From: Alphaproteobacteria bacterium
GTDB lineage: Bacteria; Pseudomonadota; Alphaproteobacteria; Micavibrionales; Micavibrionaceae
Direction of reading: 5' to 3'
Length of the DNA stretch: 64,000 bases
Assembly (NCBI GenBank): GCA_016794305.1
Contig: JAEUKN010000002.1
Span: forward strand, 62,001 to 126,000
The notes below the pieces were generated by a model, which was given only the letters and a program-made list of their open reading frames with translations, did not search any database and had not been told where the DNA came from. Made by a program: the position numbers and the translations under genes. Every line of letters starts with the position of its first letter. Position 1 is the first letter of the stretch. Shown in pieces: positions 23,819-34,922 of the stretch.

Positions 23819-25882
23819 ATGAACGCTCAATCATCCGTAACACCAAAAGCCGCTCAAAATTCTTGCGATGCGAAAGCCGCCGCCTGTGCGGGCTCCCTCA
23901 CCATTGATCAACTGCGCGACATGTCGAACGCCATCAGGTTTTTGGCGGCGGATGCGGTGGATCAGGCCAATTCGGGTCATCCCGGTATGCCCATGGGAAT
24001 GGCCGATGTCGCCACCATCCTGTGGTCAAAATTTTTGAAATTTGATGCGTCCTGCCCCACATGGTTTGACCGTGATCGCTTTATTCTTTCCGGCGGGCAT
24101 GGGTCTATGTTGCTTTATGCCGTTAATCATTTGACCGGATATAAAAAAATGACAATGGCAGAGATTAAAAATTTCCGTCAGTTGCATTCGCTCACTCCCG
24201 GCCACCCCGAGGTCATGGCGGATGCAGGGATTGAAATGACCACGGGTCCGCTGGGGCAGGGGATTTCGAGTGCCGTGGGCTTTGCGCTCGCTGAACGAAT
24301 TTTGGCAGCGCGGTTCGGGCAAGACATCATCAATCACAAAACCTATGTTTTTTGTGGGGATGGTGATTTGATGGAGGGAATCTCTCACGAGGCTTGCTCG
24401 CTGGCGGGGCATTTGAAGCTGGGCAATTTGATTGTGATGTATGATGATAATGAAATTTCGATTGACGGTGCGACTTCGCTGTCCTTTACCGAGGATGTGC
24501 TCAAACGTTTTGAGGCCTATGGCTGGCGGGCGCAGCGCATTAACGGCCATGATTTCGGTGAAATTGAGGCAGCGTTGAGCATGGCGCAAAATAGCGACCG
24601 CCCCGTATTGATTGCCTGTAAAACCAAAATTGGTTACGGCGCACCGAATAAACAGGGGACCCACGGCGTGCACGGCTCACCCTTGGGGGCTGCGGAAACG
24701 GCCGCCGCGCGGGCCCATATGAATTGGGCGCATGAACCGTTTACGGTGCCTGAAGACATTGGGCAATTGTGGCGGGCTGTGGGATCACGCGCGGCGCAAA
24801 TGCAAAAAGATTGGCATGAAAATTTGGAAAAATCAGGGCATAAAAATTCCCTCGCGGCTGCGTGTGCGGTTGATATTTCGGCGCAAGTCAAGGATATTTT
24901 GGCGGGGCTCAAGGCCGAATTTGCCACTTCCCGGCCCAAATTGGCGACTCGCGCTGCATCGGGTAAGGTGCTGGAGGCTTTGGTGCCTGCGCTGCCGCAG
25001 CTCATTGGCGGGTCAGCGGACTTGACTCCGTCCAATAACACGCAAACCAAATCATCGAAGGTGATATCCGCCAATTCAGCCTATGAAGGGCAATATATCC
25101 ATTACGGCGTGCGCGAATTTGCCATGTGCGCGGTGATGAACGGGTTGGCGTTGCATGGCGGTTGCATCCCCTATGGCGGCACGTTTATGAGCTTTACCGA
25201 TTATTGCCGCCCGGCCATTCGGTTGGCGGCACTCATGAAACAGCGCGTGATTTATGTGATGACTCATGACTCAATCGGTCTTGGGGAGGATGGCCCCACT
25301 CACCAGCCGGTTGAACATTTGGCGGCTCTGCGGGCTATCCCCAACCTTTTGGTGTTGCGCCCCTGTGATGCCATGGAAACTTTGGAGGCATGGGAGATTG
25401 CGATCAATAACACCACGGGCCCGACAGTGTTGGCATTAACGCGCCAGGCTTTGCCGGCCTTGCGTGCGGAGGCGCAAGAAAACCTCTCGGCGCGCGGGGG
25501 GTATATTATCTCACCCGCTCAAGCCACGCCTAAAGTGGTGATTGCGGCCACCGGGTCGGAGGTTTCGATCGCGGTGGAGGCGCAAAAAATGTTAGAGCAA
25601 GAGAATATCCCAACGCAAGTGATCTCCCTTCCATCTTTTGAACTTTTTGCGCAGCAAAATGAGGGCTATCGCACCGAGGTTTTGGGCGATGATCGCGCCG
25701 TGCGTATTGGGGTCGAGGCCGCCATCCGCATGGGGTGGGATGGTGTACTTGGTTCCCGCGCCGGCTTTATCGGCATGAAGGGGTTTGGAGAGTCTGCGCC
25801 GGCCGAGGTGCTCTATCAACATTTCGGCATAACTTGCCAAGCGATTGTGCAACTGGCTAAGGAGAAACTCTCTGCATCGTGA
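23819..25882 (+). CDS. tkt: Transketolase
   Basis: 687 residues, normal length. Thiamine-diphosphate enzyme of the non-oxidative pentose phosphate pathway, moving two-carbon units between sugar phosphates. N-terminal domain has the conserved NSGHPGMPMGMAD (about 52-64), PGHPE (about 128-132), TGPLGQGIS (about 141-149), and the ThDP-binding GDGDLMEGISHEA (about 178-190). Middle domain has the GSADLTPSNNT and the DSIGLGEDGPTHQPVEHL motif (about 482-499), with catalytic Glu and His at the expected places; C-terminal domain ends with GxKGFGESAPAEVLYQHFGIT. A repeat fragment separates it from pepN. Confidence 0.97.
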   Translation: MNAQSSVTPKAAQNSCDAKAAACAGSLTIDQLRDMSNAIRFLAADAVDQANSGHPGMPMGMADVATILWSKFLKFDASCPTWFDRDRFILSGGHGSMLLYAVNHLTGYKKMTMAEIKNFRQLHSLTPGHPEVMADAGIEMTTGPLGQGISSAVGFALAERILAARFGQDIINHKTYVFCGDGDLMEGISHEACSLAGHLKLGNLIVMYDDNEISIDGATSLSFTEDVLKRFEAYGWRAQRINGHDFGEIEAALSMAQNSDRPVLIACKTKIGYGAPNKQGTHGVHGSPLGAAETAAARAHMNWAHEPFTVPEDIGQLWRAVGSRAAQMQKDWHENLEKSGHKNSLAAACAVDISAQVKDILAGLKAEFATSRPKLATRAASGKVLEALVPALPQLIGGSADLTPSNNTQTKSSKVISANSAYEGQYIHYGVREFAMCAVMNGLALHGGCIPYGGTFMSFTDYCRPAIRLAALMKQRVIYVMTHDSIGLGEDGPTHQPVEHLAALRAIPNLLVLRPCDAMETLEAWEIAINNTTGPTVLALTRQALPALRAEAQENLSARGGYIISPAQATPKVVIAATGSEVSIAVEAQKMLEQENIPTQVISLPSFELFAQQNEGYRTEVLGDDRAVRIGVEAAIRMGWDGVLGSRAGFIGMKGFGESAPAEVLYQHFGITCQAIVQLAKEKLSAS

Positions 25883-25892
25883 TAACCGATCA

Positions 25893-25932
25893 ATACTTGG
25901 AATACTGAACTCCTGGACGTTATTCCAAGTAA
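25893..25932. repeat. Internally deleted copy of repeat family 1
   Basis: ATACTTGGAATACTGAACTCC at the left and ATTCCAAGTA at the right leave about 40 bp of the 105-bp element, as if the middle had been deleted. The 10-bp terminal inverted repeat TACTTGGAAT/ATTCCAAGTA remains perfect. Lies 11 bp after the tkt stop. Confidence 0.65.
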
Positions 25933-25959
25933 AGATTGATAAAAAAGGATTTTATAAGC

Positions 25960-28626
25960 ATGTCCCAAATCTCCTCTGGCCCCAAGCAAGCCGTCTATTT
26001 GAAGGATTATCAAGCCTGTTCGTTTAGCGTCCAAAAAATTGATCTGGAGTTTGATATTAACCCTCCTCACGCGCCGGATTTGGTGGTGGTGAGTGCTCTT
26101 GGAATCTATCAGAAAACGGACAAGACCGCGCAGCATCTCATGCTCAATGGGGAGTGGATGAAATTCCTCTCCGTTGAGATGGATGGGCGCGAGTTGCGCG
26201 CGGATGAATTTTCGCAAGATGATGAGGGATTAAAAATTTATAACGTTCCCGACCGTTTTAGTGTCATGGTGCGGACCTGTTTTAATCCTTTGGAAAATAC
26301 GGCGTTGGACGGGCTTTATGAATCGGGCGGTAACCTCACCACCCAATGTGAACCGCACGGATTCCGCCGCATTACCTATTATCTGGATCGCCCCGATGTG
26401 TTGAGCATTTTCACCACGAAAATTATAGCGGATAAGCAAAAATTCCCCGTACTGCTCTCAAACGGTAATTTGGTGGAGGAGGGGGCGAGTGATGATCATC
26501 GCCACTATGCCGTGTGGCATGATCCGTTCCCGAAACCTTGTTATTTATTCGCGTTGGTGGCGGGCGATTTGAAATTCATTCAGGATGAATTTGTGACAAT
26601 GACAGGCCGCAAGGTGGATTTGCGCATTTATGTGCGCGATGGCGATCAACGGCAATGTTACCATGCCATGGACTCACTTAAAAAATCCATGAAATGGGAT
26701 GAGGATGTCTATGGTCGCGATTACCAATTGGACCGGTTTAACATTGTGGCTGTGTCTGATTTTAACATGGGGGCGATGGAAAATACTTCGCTTAACATCT
26801 TTAACACCGCCCTTGTTCTGGCGCATGAAGAAACGGCGACAGACCTTGATTTTATGCGGGTTGAGGCCGTGATCGCCCATGAATATTTTCACAATTGGAC
26901 GGGCAACCGTGTGACCTGCCGCGATTGGTTTCAACTCTCGCTGAAGGAAGGATTGACGGTTTACCGCGAGCATGAATTTTCATCCGATATGAATTCACGC
27001 GCGGTCGGGCGGATTGATAATGTGGAATTGTTGCGCACCACACAGTTTCCCGAGGATGCAGGGCCGCTCGCGCACCCTGTGCGCCCTGATCACTACATTC
27101 AGATCAATAATTTTTACACCACAACCGTCTATGAGAAAGGATCGGAAGTCGTGCGGATGCAGGCAATTTTGCTCGGCCCCGAATTATACCGCGCGGCAAC
27201 GGATTTGTATTTCAACCGCTTTGATGGTCATGCCGTCACATGCGATGATTTTGTTGCCTGTATGGCGGAGGTTTCGGGCAAGGATTTGCAGCAGTTTAAA
27301 CTGTGGTACACCCAGGCCGGCACACCTGAAATTACGGCGGCGAGTCATTATGATGACGCGCGTGAGCAATTCAGCCTCACGCTTTCGCAACATATTCCCG
27401 ACACGCCGGGGCAAACCAACAAATTGCCCATGCATATTCCGATTAAATTCGGCCTTTTATCCCGGGACGGGCGAGAGGTAATCGCGCCGCAAGTGTTGGA
27501 GCTCAAGGAACGCAGCGAAACTTTTATCTTTGATAATATCGCGTCCCGTCCGGTGCCCTCTTTGTTACGCGATTTTTCGGCCCCTGTGCGGTTGACCACT
27601 GACCTTTCCGAGGATGATTTGCGGCTTTTGATGGTGCATGATACGGATGGGTATAACCGGTGGGAATGCGCACAAATCCTCTCGCTCCGGCTTATCAACC
27701 GCATGATGGATGCGCTGGAGTCGGGGCATACGGCGCTCACCGATCGCGCCTATCTGGACACGGTGTCAACCTTGTTAAAATCTGCACAAGATCAGTTAAA
27801 CGGTAGGCAAGCGGGGGGTAATCAGGACCTCGCCTTAATCGCGCGTATGCTCGCTTTGCCGCACTACGCCATGATTGCACAGGAACGCAGCATTGTGGAT
27901 CCTGAACATATCTATCTGGTCACCCGAAGAATTGAACTTGATATAGTCTCGCATAATGAAGGAGTATTGCGCGAGATTTACCAACTATTGAATCGCCGCG
28001 AAGCCTATCATTTTGATGCAGATTCAATGGCGCGCAGGGCGCTCAAATCACTGGTTTTGGGGTTATTAAGTGCGCGATATGATGATGGCGCTGCGCAATT
28101 ATGTGCGGATCATTACATTCAGGCCAATAACATGACCGACCGTATGGCCGCGCTTAAAACTCTGGTGAATTGTGAAGGACAATTGCGAGAGAAAATCTTG
28201 GCGGAGTTTTATCATAGCTATGCCGAATATCCGTTGGTGGTCGATAAATGGTTTGCCGCGCAGGCAAGCGCAATCAGGCCGCAAACGATTGATGATATAA
28301 GCACCCTCCAAACCCACGCAGATTTCAACATTAAAAACCCAAATCGGGTTCGTTCACTGTTCGGCACATTGGGGCTGCGCAATTTGGTGATGTTTCACCG
28401 GGCGGATGGTGCGGGGTATGAATTGTTGGGTGATTTTATCGCACGCCTGGATCCGATCAACCCGCAAATTGCCTCACGCTTGCTGACGTCATATCGTGAA
28501 TGGAAACAATATTCACCGGCGCGCCAAGCCCATGTGGCGCGGGTGTTGCAAAATATTTTGGCGCAAAAAAACCTCTCGGCCAACGCCTATGAAATCGCCA
28601 GCAAAATTTTGGGTGAGATTAAATAA
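25960..28626 (+). CDS. pepN: Aminopeptidase N (M1 family)
   Basis: 888 residues from ATG 25960, which has AAGGAT nearby; the TTG at 25936 is less likely. Zinc aminopeptidase that removes N-terminal residues from peptides in the cytoplasm. The substrate motif GAMEN (about 268-272), the zinc motif HEYFH (about 303-307) with the third ligand Glu 18-19 residues later in LKEGLTVYRE, and the catalytic Tyr region (NNFYTTTVYEKG). C-terminal domains (about 450-888) follow the E. coli PepN arrangement, DUF3458 type. Complete. Confidence 0.96.
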   Translation: MSQISSGPKQAVYLKDYQACSFSVQKIDLEFDINPPHAPDLVVVSALGIYQKTDKTAQHLMLNGEWMKFLSVEMDGRELRADEFSQDDEGLKIYNVPDRFSVMVRTCFNPLENTALDGLYESGGNLTTQCEPHGFRRITYYLDRPDVLSIFTTKIIADKQKFPVLLSNGNLVEEGASDDHRHYAVWHDPFPKPCYLFALVAGDLKFIQDEFVTMTGRKVDLRIYVRDGDQRQCYHAMDSLKKSMKWDEDVYGRDYQLDRFNIVAVSDFNMGAMENTSLNIFNTALVLAHEETATDLDFMRVEAVIAHEYFHNWTGNRVTCRDWFQLSLKEGLTVYREHEFSSDMNSRAVGRIDNVELLRTTQFPEDAGPLAHPVRPDHYIQINNFYTTTVYEKGSEVVRMQAILLGPELYRAATDLYFNRFDGHAVTCDDFVACMAEVSGKDLQQFKLWYTQAGTPEITAASHYDDAREQFSLTLSQHIPDTPGQTNKLPMHIPIKFGLLSRDGREVIAPQVLELKERSETFIFDNIASRPVPSLLRDFSAPVRLTTDLSEDDLRLLMVHDTDGYNRWECAQILSLRLINRMMDALESGHTALTDRAYLDTVSTLLKSAQDQLNGRQAGGNQDLALIARMLALPHYAMIAQERSIVDPEHIYLVTRRIELDIVSHNEGVLREIYQLLNRREAYHFDADSMARRALKSLVLGLLSARYDDGAAQLCADHYIQANNMTDRMAALKTLVNCEGQLREKILAEFYHSYAEYPLVVDKWFAAQASAIRPQTIDDISTLQTHADFNIKNPNRVRSLFGTLGLRNLVMFHRADGAGYELLGDFIARLDPINPQIASRLLTSYREWKQYSPARQAHVARVLQNILAQKNLSANAYEIASKILGEIK

Positions 28627-28647
28627 AACTCCCCATGAAAAATCGGA

Positions 28648-29397
28648 ATGACGCAGGTCGCTATGGTGCCTTCGATTTATGATCTTCAGGATTTTTACGC
28701 GGCACCGGGGGGCCGCACCGTCAGGCGCGCCATCGCCCATCATATTGAAACATGGTGGGACAGTGTGCGCGGGTTGCGCGTGATTGGCATTGGTTATGCT
28801 CAACCCTATCTGGATAGTTTTTTGGAAGAGGCCGAGCGAGTCATTTGTCTTGCTCCTGCGGCCCAGGGAAGCCACCCATGGCCCAAATCCGCGCCCAATT
28901 TAACGGCATTGGTTGAGGAAACCGAACTCCCCTTGGAAACCAATTCGGTGGACCGTATTTTGCTGATACACTCACTGGAATATGCGGAATTGCCGAGTAT
29001 GAATTTACAGGAAATTTGGCGGGTTTTGAAAAGCAGCGGGCGGTTGATTGTGGTGGTTCCCAATCGGCGGGGATTGTGGTCGCGTGCGGAATGGTCGCCC
29101 TTTGGTCACGGCACGCCCTATTCTTATGATCAACTACGCAATATTTTGCGTGATCAATTATTTGTGCATGAACGTTCCACATCGGCACTTTATATGCCGC
29201 CCACACGGTCAAAATTGCTGCGCAATATTGGGGAAAAGTTAGAGCATACTCTTCCCTATCTCCTTCCCGGAATTGGCGGTGTGCATATTGTGGAGGTAAG
29301 TAAGCAAATCTACTCCGGTCTGCTCAAACCTGCCTCCAACCGAATTATCATCCGCACCCGCCCCGAATTGGCCCCGACTCCGCGAGTTGGCCAGTGA
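28648..29397 (+). CDS. Class I SAM-dependent methyltransferase
   Basis: 249 residues. SAM-dependent Rossmann-fold methyltransferase of the type-11 group: GIGYAQPYLDSF (about 52-63) occupies motif I; an acidic residue follows in AERVICLAP; a DRILLIHSLEY (about 106-116) and WRVLKSSGRLIVVVPN (about 126-141) fit motifs II and III. The ORF and the similar protein upstream of gloB in alphaproteobacteria match in pattern; substrate is not known. The ORF ends with duplicate GGCCAGTGA words just past the stop (29390-29415). Follows pepN by 21 bp. Confidence 0.82.
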   Translation: MTQVAMVPSIYDLQDFYAAPGGRTVRRAIAHHIETWWDSVRGLRVIGIGYAQPYLDSFLEEAERVICLAPAAQGSHPWPKSAPNLTALVEETELPLETNSVDRILLIHSLEYAELPSMNLQEIWRVLKSSGRLIVVVPNRRGLWSRAEWSPFGHGTPYSYDQLRNILRDQLFVHERSTSALYMPPTRSKLLRNIGEKLEHTLPYLLPGIGGVHIVEVSKQIYSGLLKPASNRIIIRTRPELAPTPRVGQ

Positions 29398-29453
29398 TGG
29401 GGGTGGCCAGTGACGGTTTGGCTTGACGGTTTGTCTTGATGGTTAAAATTTTT

Positions 29454-30629
29454 TTATGCGCATAAGCGTTCGGGGGAGAGGGAGAGTTCAGTCCCGCTGA
29501 TCCATCCCCCGCCGATCATGCGGTCGCCGATAAAGCACACGGCGGCCTGACCCGGTGAGATGCCATATTGGGGAGTGGGGAGCGTCAAGACTGCGCGCCC
29601 CGCACCAAGCCGTTGCAGCGAGGCAGGACCCGCGCGCGTGGCTGAACGCAGTTTGACCTCGATCTCCATCTGATCTGCCGGCATATCATCCGCGATCAAC
29701 CAATTACACTGCTGAAGATGGACAATGTCGCGGGCGAGCGCGTGTTTCGGCCCCACAATAATTTGCGCTTGTTCGGCATCGATTTTGATCACATAGAGCG
29801 GCTCATTATTCTCGGTAATCCCGCCGCCCACACCGATGCCTTTGCGTTGGCCGATCGTGTAATGGATGATGCCGTCATGCCGCCCCAATACGCGCCCGTC
29901 CAGATGCACAATATTTCCTGCGCGGGCGGATTGCGGCGCGATTTTCTTCACCACCGCCGCATAATCGCCGTTCGGCACAAAACAGATATCCTGAGAGTCC
30001 GGCTTTGCGGCGTTGACCAGTCCCAGACGCTCTGCCTCCATCCGCGTTTTTTCCTTGGTCCAACCGCCCAAGGGAAAGCGCAGAAAATCAAGCTGTTCTT
30101 GAGTGGTCGCAAAGAGGAAATAACTCTGGTCCTTGCTGGTGTCCACGGCGCGGTGAAGTTGTGATCCTTGGGGCCCGCCGAGACGCTGCACATAATGGCC
30201 GGTGGCCATGCAATCGGCACCCAGATCATGCGCAACCTTCAAAAGGTCATGAAATTTCACGGTTTGATTGCATTTCACACAGGGAATAGGGGTTTCGCCC
30301 TTCAGGTAACTCCCCACAAAATCATCAATCACCGATTGGCGGAAATTACTTTCGTAATTGAGCACATAGTGCGGAAATCCGCGCTCCTGCGCCACTTGCT
30401 TGGCGTCATAAATATCTTTACCGGCACAGCACGCGCCCTTTTTGGCGATGGCTTCCCCGTAATCGTAAAGTTGCAATGTAATGCCCACCACATCATAGCC
30501 CTGTTCATGAAGAAGGGCCGCAACAACCGATGAATCCACCCCGCCCGACATGGCAACCACCACGCGGGTTTGAGACGGGGGCTTGGCAAAACCAAGCGAG
30601 TTGAGGGCGGTATCCGGCTGCGTATCCAT
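29454..30629 (-). CDS. mnmA: tRNA-specific 2-thiouridylase MnmA
   Basis: 391 residues from ATG 30629; the frame runs to 30692 through repeat family 1, so the shorter start is chosen although its ribosome site is weak. Installs the sulfur at the wobble U34 of tRNA-Lys, -Glu and -Gln. PP-loop [14 protein letters not shown] (about 26-39), the first catalytic Cys in [10 protein letters not shown] (about 112-121), the tRNA-binding region SKDQSYFLF, and the second catalytic Cys in [12 protein letters not shown] (about 203-214). C-terminal PRMT-like beta-barrel end. Complete. Confidence 0.95.
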   Translation of the reverse strand: MDTQPDTALNSLGFAKPPSQTRVVVAMSGGVDSSVVAALLHEQGYDVVGITLQLYDYGEAIAKKGACCAGKDIYDAKQVAQERGFPHYVLNYESNFRQSVIDDFVGSYLKGETPIPCVKCNQTVKFHDLLKVAHDLGADCMATGHYVQRLGGPQGSQLHRAVDTSKDQSYFLFATTQEQLDFLRFPLGGWTKEKTRMEAERLGLVNAAKPDSQDICFVPNGDYAAVVKKIAPQSARAGNIVHLDGRVLGRHDGIIHYTIGQRKGIGVGGGITENNEPLYVIKIDAEQAQIIVGPKHALARDIVHLQQCNWLIADDMPADQMEIEVKLRSATRAGPASLQRLGAGRAVLTLPTPQYGISPGQAAVCFIGDRMIGGGWISGTELSLSPERLCA

Positions 30630-30657
30630 CAAAGCAATCGCATGATCAAAATCTATA

Positions 30658-30762
30658 TATACTTGCAATACTGAACTCCCGGACGTTGTCACTTCGCTCC
30701 TAACGTAGTCTCCCTACGCTTCGTCGCTTGTTCCTAGCCGGCAATTCAGTATTCCGAGTATA
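30658..30762 (+). repeat. 105-bp palindromic repeat, family 1, copy A
   Basis: Begins TATACTTGCAATACTGAA and ends TTCAGTATTCCGAGTATA, an imperfect inverted repeat. The inner part includes ACGTAGTCTCCCTACG, a perfect small stem. Located upstream of mnmA between mnmA and the GNAT gene. Confidence 0.85.
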
Positions 30763-30919
30763 GTTGGGACTATACCCGTATTTTAACCGAAAAACAATAT
30801 TTTGTCATATGGCTTTTTAATATACATATAAAATATTGCAATTTTTATTTGTGAAGACAAACGTTTTAAGGCACCATGGATAAAATAAGATTATTTAGTT
30901 GTGATAAGGTGGATATGTT

Positions 30920-31435
30920 ATGAATTATAAAATTCGCCCCGCAGGTTCGGGTGACTTACCTAAATTTGCTGAAATCCATGTGAAGTCTTGGAGTAATGCC
31001 TATCAGAATATTGTGCCACAAAATATTCTTGACGACATGACAGAGCAAAAATCTCTTCAGATTTGGCAGAGGACATTTCAAAAATATCCTCAAAATTTGA
31101 CTCTAGTTGAGCAAGAGCAGGGTGAAATTGTGGCTATATGCTGCGCTGGACCTTGCGATTATCCGGGCGAGGGGGTTGATTGGGAAATATATGGGCTTCA
31201 TGTGATGCCAAGCCTCCGTAGTCAAGGGATTGGGGCGGCCTTGTTGCAAGATGCTTTGGCCCGTGCGCGCCTTGCCAGAGCACAAAAAGCAATCGTATGG
31301 ACCATTGAAAAACTTGATCGCAGCCGAAAATTTTACCAAAGAGAGGGCGGTCAGTATTACAAAACAAAGCAATGGCCCCTTATCCCTAGCCTCAATGAGG
31401 TATCTTATTATTGGGATATTAAAGTCTCATCATAA
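30920..31435 (+). CDS. GNAT-family N-acetyltransferase
   Basis: 171 residues. Acetyl-CoA-dependent acetyltransferase fold: N-terminal IRPAGSGDLPKFAEIHVKSW (about 4-23), the acetyl-CoA pyrophosphate loop LRSQGIGAALLQDAL (about 96-110), and WTIEKLDRSRKFYQREGG (motif B, about 135-152). Substrate cannot be predicted from the sequence. It is flanked upstream by a family 1 repeat and lies tail to tail with sdhA, 14 bp apart, hence a recent accessory insertion is possible, but codon use is ordinary. Confidence 0.85.
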   Translation: MNYKIRPAGSGDLPKFAEIHVKSWSNAYQNIVPQNILDDMTEQKSLQIWQRTFQKYPQNLTLVEQEQGEIVAICCAGPCDYPGEGVDWEIYGLHVMPSLRSQGIGAALLQDALARARLARAQKAIVWTIEKLDRSRKFYQREGGQYYKTKQWPLIPSLNEVSYYWDIKVSS

Positions 31436-31449
31436 AGCATGAATAAGCC

Positions 31450-33234
31450 TTAATACACCCGCTTCTTAGGCGGGATAACATCCACTTCATCGGTCAGGGT
31501 TTTGAGAATCACGGGGCGGTAATCAATTGATGTTTTGCCCGCCGGGTCCACCCATACCACACTATGTTTCATCCATACATCATCGTTGCGATCGGGGAAG
31601 TCTTCGCGGGCGTGGGCGCCGCGGCTTTCCTCACGATTAACCGCCGAATACATCGTCGCCACAGCTTGGGAAAGCAGATTATCCAATTCCAAAGTTTCAA
31701 CCAAATCCGTGTTAAAGACCATGGAACGGTCCCCCACGCGCACGTCCCGGAGCGTATCAAAAACTGCGGAAATTTGCGTGCATCCTTCGCGCAAACTCTC
31801 CCCTGTTCGGAAGACGGCGGCGTGATTTTGCATGGTGCGTTGCATGTTCATGCGAATATCGGCGGTTGGTGTTTGGCCGCCGGCATTGCGGAAACGGTCA
31901 AATCGCGCCAAGGCCTTTTCAATGCCCTGGCCGGAAATTTTGCGGTGGCGGCTTTTGGGTTTGACAGTCTCTGCCGCGCGAATGGCTGCCGCGCGCCCGA
32001 ACACCACCAGATCAAGCAGGGAGTTTGATCCCAAACGGTTGGCCCCGTGGACAGAGACGCACGCGGCCTCCCCAATCGCCATTAAGCCGGGCACGACATG
32101 GTTCGGATCACCCGCCACCGGTGTGACCACTTCGGTCCGCCAATTGGTCGGAATGCCGCCCATATTATAATGCACGGTGGGGAGGACGGGAATCGGTTCC
32201 TTCGTCACATCTACGCCCGCAAAAATCTTGGCGGTTTCGGCAATGCCGGGTAGTCGAGAATGAATAATATCGGGGTCCAGATGCTCGAGATGCAAATGGA
32301 TATGATCCTTATGCGGTCCCACCCCGCGGCCTTCGCGGATTTCGATAGTCATGGAACGCGAGACCACATCGCGGCTCGCTAAATCCTTGGCGGATGGGGC
32401 GTAGCGGAGCATGAAACGCTCCCCCTCTGAATTGGTTAAATATCCGCCTTCACCGCGCACACCTTCGGTAATTAGGCACCCGGCGCCGTAAATGCCCGTG
32501 GGGTGAAATTGCACAAACTCCATATCCTGCAGCGGTAATCCCGCGCGCAGCACCATCGCGTTGCCGTCCCCCGTACAAGTATGGGCGGAGGTGCAGGAGA
32601 AATAAGCGCGGCCATATCCACCGGTGGCCAACACGGTTTGATGCGCGCGGAAAACATGGATGGTGCCGTCATTGAGGTTCCACGCCACAACGCCGACGCA
32701 GCTTCCGTCATCTTCCATGATCAAATCAAGCGCAATAAATTCGATAAAAAATTCAGTTTTGTATTTGAGTGCCTGAGTATATAGCGTGTGCAAAATCGCG
32801 TGGCCCGTGCGGTCGGCTGCGGCGCAGGTCCGTTGTGCCGTGCCCTGTCCGTAATGGGTGGTCATACCGCCAAAGGCGCGTTGGTAAATTTTCCCCTCTG
32901 CCGTGCGGGAAAACGGTACGCCGAAATGCTCCAGTTCAATAATCGCGGGAATGGCTTCCTTACACATATATTCGATTGCGTCTTGGTCACCGAGCCAATC
33001 CGACCCCTTAATCGTATCATAAAAATGGAATCGCCAATCATCTTCGCCCATATTGCCGAGCGCGGCGGAAATTCCGCCCTGCGCCGCCACAGTGTGTGAG
33101 CGGGTGGGGAAAACCTTGGAGAGGCACGCGACCTTTAACCCGCTTTGTGCCATGCCCATCGCGGCGCGCAACCCCGCACCGCCGCCGCCGACAACCACAA
33201 CATCATACTCATGGGTAATAACTTCATAGGCCAT
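31450..33234 (-). CDS. sdhA: Succinate dehydrogenase flavoprotein subunit
   Basis: 594 residues. FAD-linked subunit of complex II (TCA cycle and respiratory chain, inner-membrane face). FAD loop [12 protein letters not shown] (about 16-27), the covalent FAD His in [10 protein letters not shown] (about 45-54), the catalytic [21 protein letters not shown] segment (about 241-261), and [29 protein letters not shown] (about 375-403). The usual neighbours sdhC, sdhD and sdhB are not visible: it is followed by a convergent acetyltransferase and preceded by mreB 165 bp away. Its leader contains a four-copy 15-bp tandem repeat. Confidence 0.97.
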   Translation of the reverse strand: MAYEVITHEYDVVVVGGGGAGLRAAMGMAQSGLKVACLSKVFPTRSHTVAAQGGISAALGNMGEDDWRFHFYDTIKGSDWLGDQDAIEYMCKEAIPAIIELEHFGVPFSRTAEGKIYQRAFGGMTTHYGQGTAQRTCAAADRTGHAILHTLYTQALKYKTEFFIEFIALDLIMEDDGSCVGVVAWNLNDGTIHVFRAHQTVLATGGYGRAYFSCTSAHTCTGDGNAMVLRAGLPLQDMEFVQFHPTGIYGAGCLITEGVRGEGGYLTNSEGERFMLRYAPSAKDLASRDVVSRSMTIEIREGRGVGPHKDHIHLHLEHLDPDIIHSRLPGIAETAKIFAGVDVTKEPIPVLPTVHYNMGGIPTNWRTEVVTPVAGDPNHVVPGLMAIGEAACVSVHGANRLGSNSLLDLVVFGRAAAIRAAETVKPKSRHRKISGQGIEKALARFDRFRNAGGQTPTADIRMNMQRTMQNHAAVFRTGESLREGCTQISAVFDTLRDVRVGDRSMVFNTDLVETLELDNLLSQAVATMYSAVNREESRGAHAREDFPDRNDDVWMKHSVVWVDPAGKTSIDYRPVILKTLTDEVDVIPPKKRVY

Positions 33235-33260
33235 TTTTGATGATTTCCACTTGAATTTTT

Positions 33261-33320
33261 AAAGACTGGTATCTTAAAGATTCGTATCTCAAAGATTCTT
33301 ATTCTAAAGACTGGCATCCT
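33261..33320. repeat. Four 15-bp imperfect tandem repeats in the sdhA leader
   Basis: Units begin AAAGA(C/T)T: AAAGACTGGTATCTT, AAAGATTCGTATCTC, AAAGATTCTTATTCT, AAAGACTGGCATCCT. They start 27 bp upstream of the sdhA start codon on its leader. A protein-binding or slippage-generated array is possible. Confidence 0.75.
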
Positions 33321-33399
33321 TTTTACCATGCCAATCAAAAAGATAAAGGGGAAAATGTCAGTCTTCCACTGAAAAAATATAGAGTCGATGAGGAGGTTT

Positions 33400-34449
<1,050 letters not shown>

Positions 34450-34582
34450 TTACATGACAGCAACCAAAGATTAAAAAAGAGCCATCACAAGATGCAATGA
34501 ATCCCGTAAGGACAAGGACGATCTACCGAGTAATTTACCCAAGATGTCACCCGGAGAATACCCCAGGAGTCTACCTAAAATT

Positions 34583-34708
34583 CTAGCCTTGGCGCGCCTT
34601 GCAACGCGGGTCTTTTTTATTAATCACATAGACGCGGCCCTTACGGCGCACGACACGGCAATTACGGTCACGGGTTTTGAGGGTTTTGAGCGAGTTGACG
34701 ACTTTCAT
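34583..34708 (-). CDS. rpmJ: 50S ribosomal protein L36 (short gene)
   Basis: 41 codons from ATG 34708 to TAG at 34583-34585, with AAGGA 8 nt upstream. The translation begins [17 protein letters not shown] and continues [16 protein letters not shown], ending PRCKARQG: the C-terminal L36 zinc-ribbon-like pattern with Cys at 17 and 36 and an Arg/Lys-rich composition. L36 completes the large ribosomal subunit near helix 89-91 of 23S rRNA. It is a lone gene, transcribed towards mreB, 145 bp upstream of the mreB start. It is short enough to be missed by simple ORF scans. Confidence 0.9.
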   Translation of the reverse strand: MKVVNSLKTLKTRDRNCRVVRRKGRVYVINKKDPRCKARQG

Positions 34709-34922
34709 CGTAAGAATCCTTTTTAAAAATCTGATATAATCTTCTTGTAAATCGCGACTTTAGTGACTCTCACCCTCGAAGTCAATCTTTTTTTGCGTGC
34801 CGATAATGGTTTGAAAAATGCCCTTCAAACGTTTCACGACATCGAAAAATTTTCTTGCGATTCTAGAAATTATTTTGTATTCAATGGCCGTAATTGCGTA
34901 ACTTTAAACGGTGAGACTCCGT

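Noticed and set aside
33135-33338. 67-codon frame through the sdhA leader
   Set aside because: It overlaps sdhA, has no ribosome site, and its repetitive part is just the 15-bp array read as protein.
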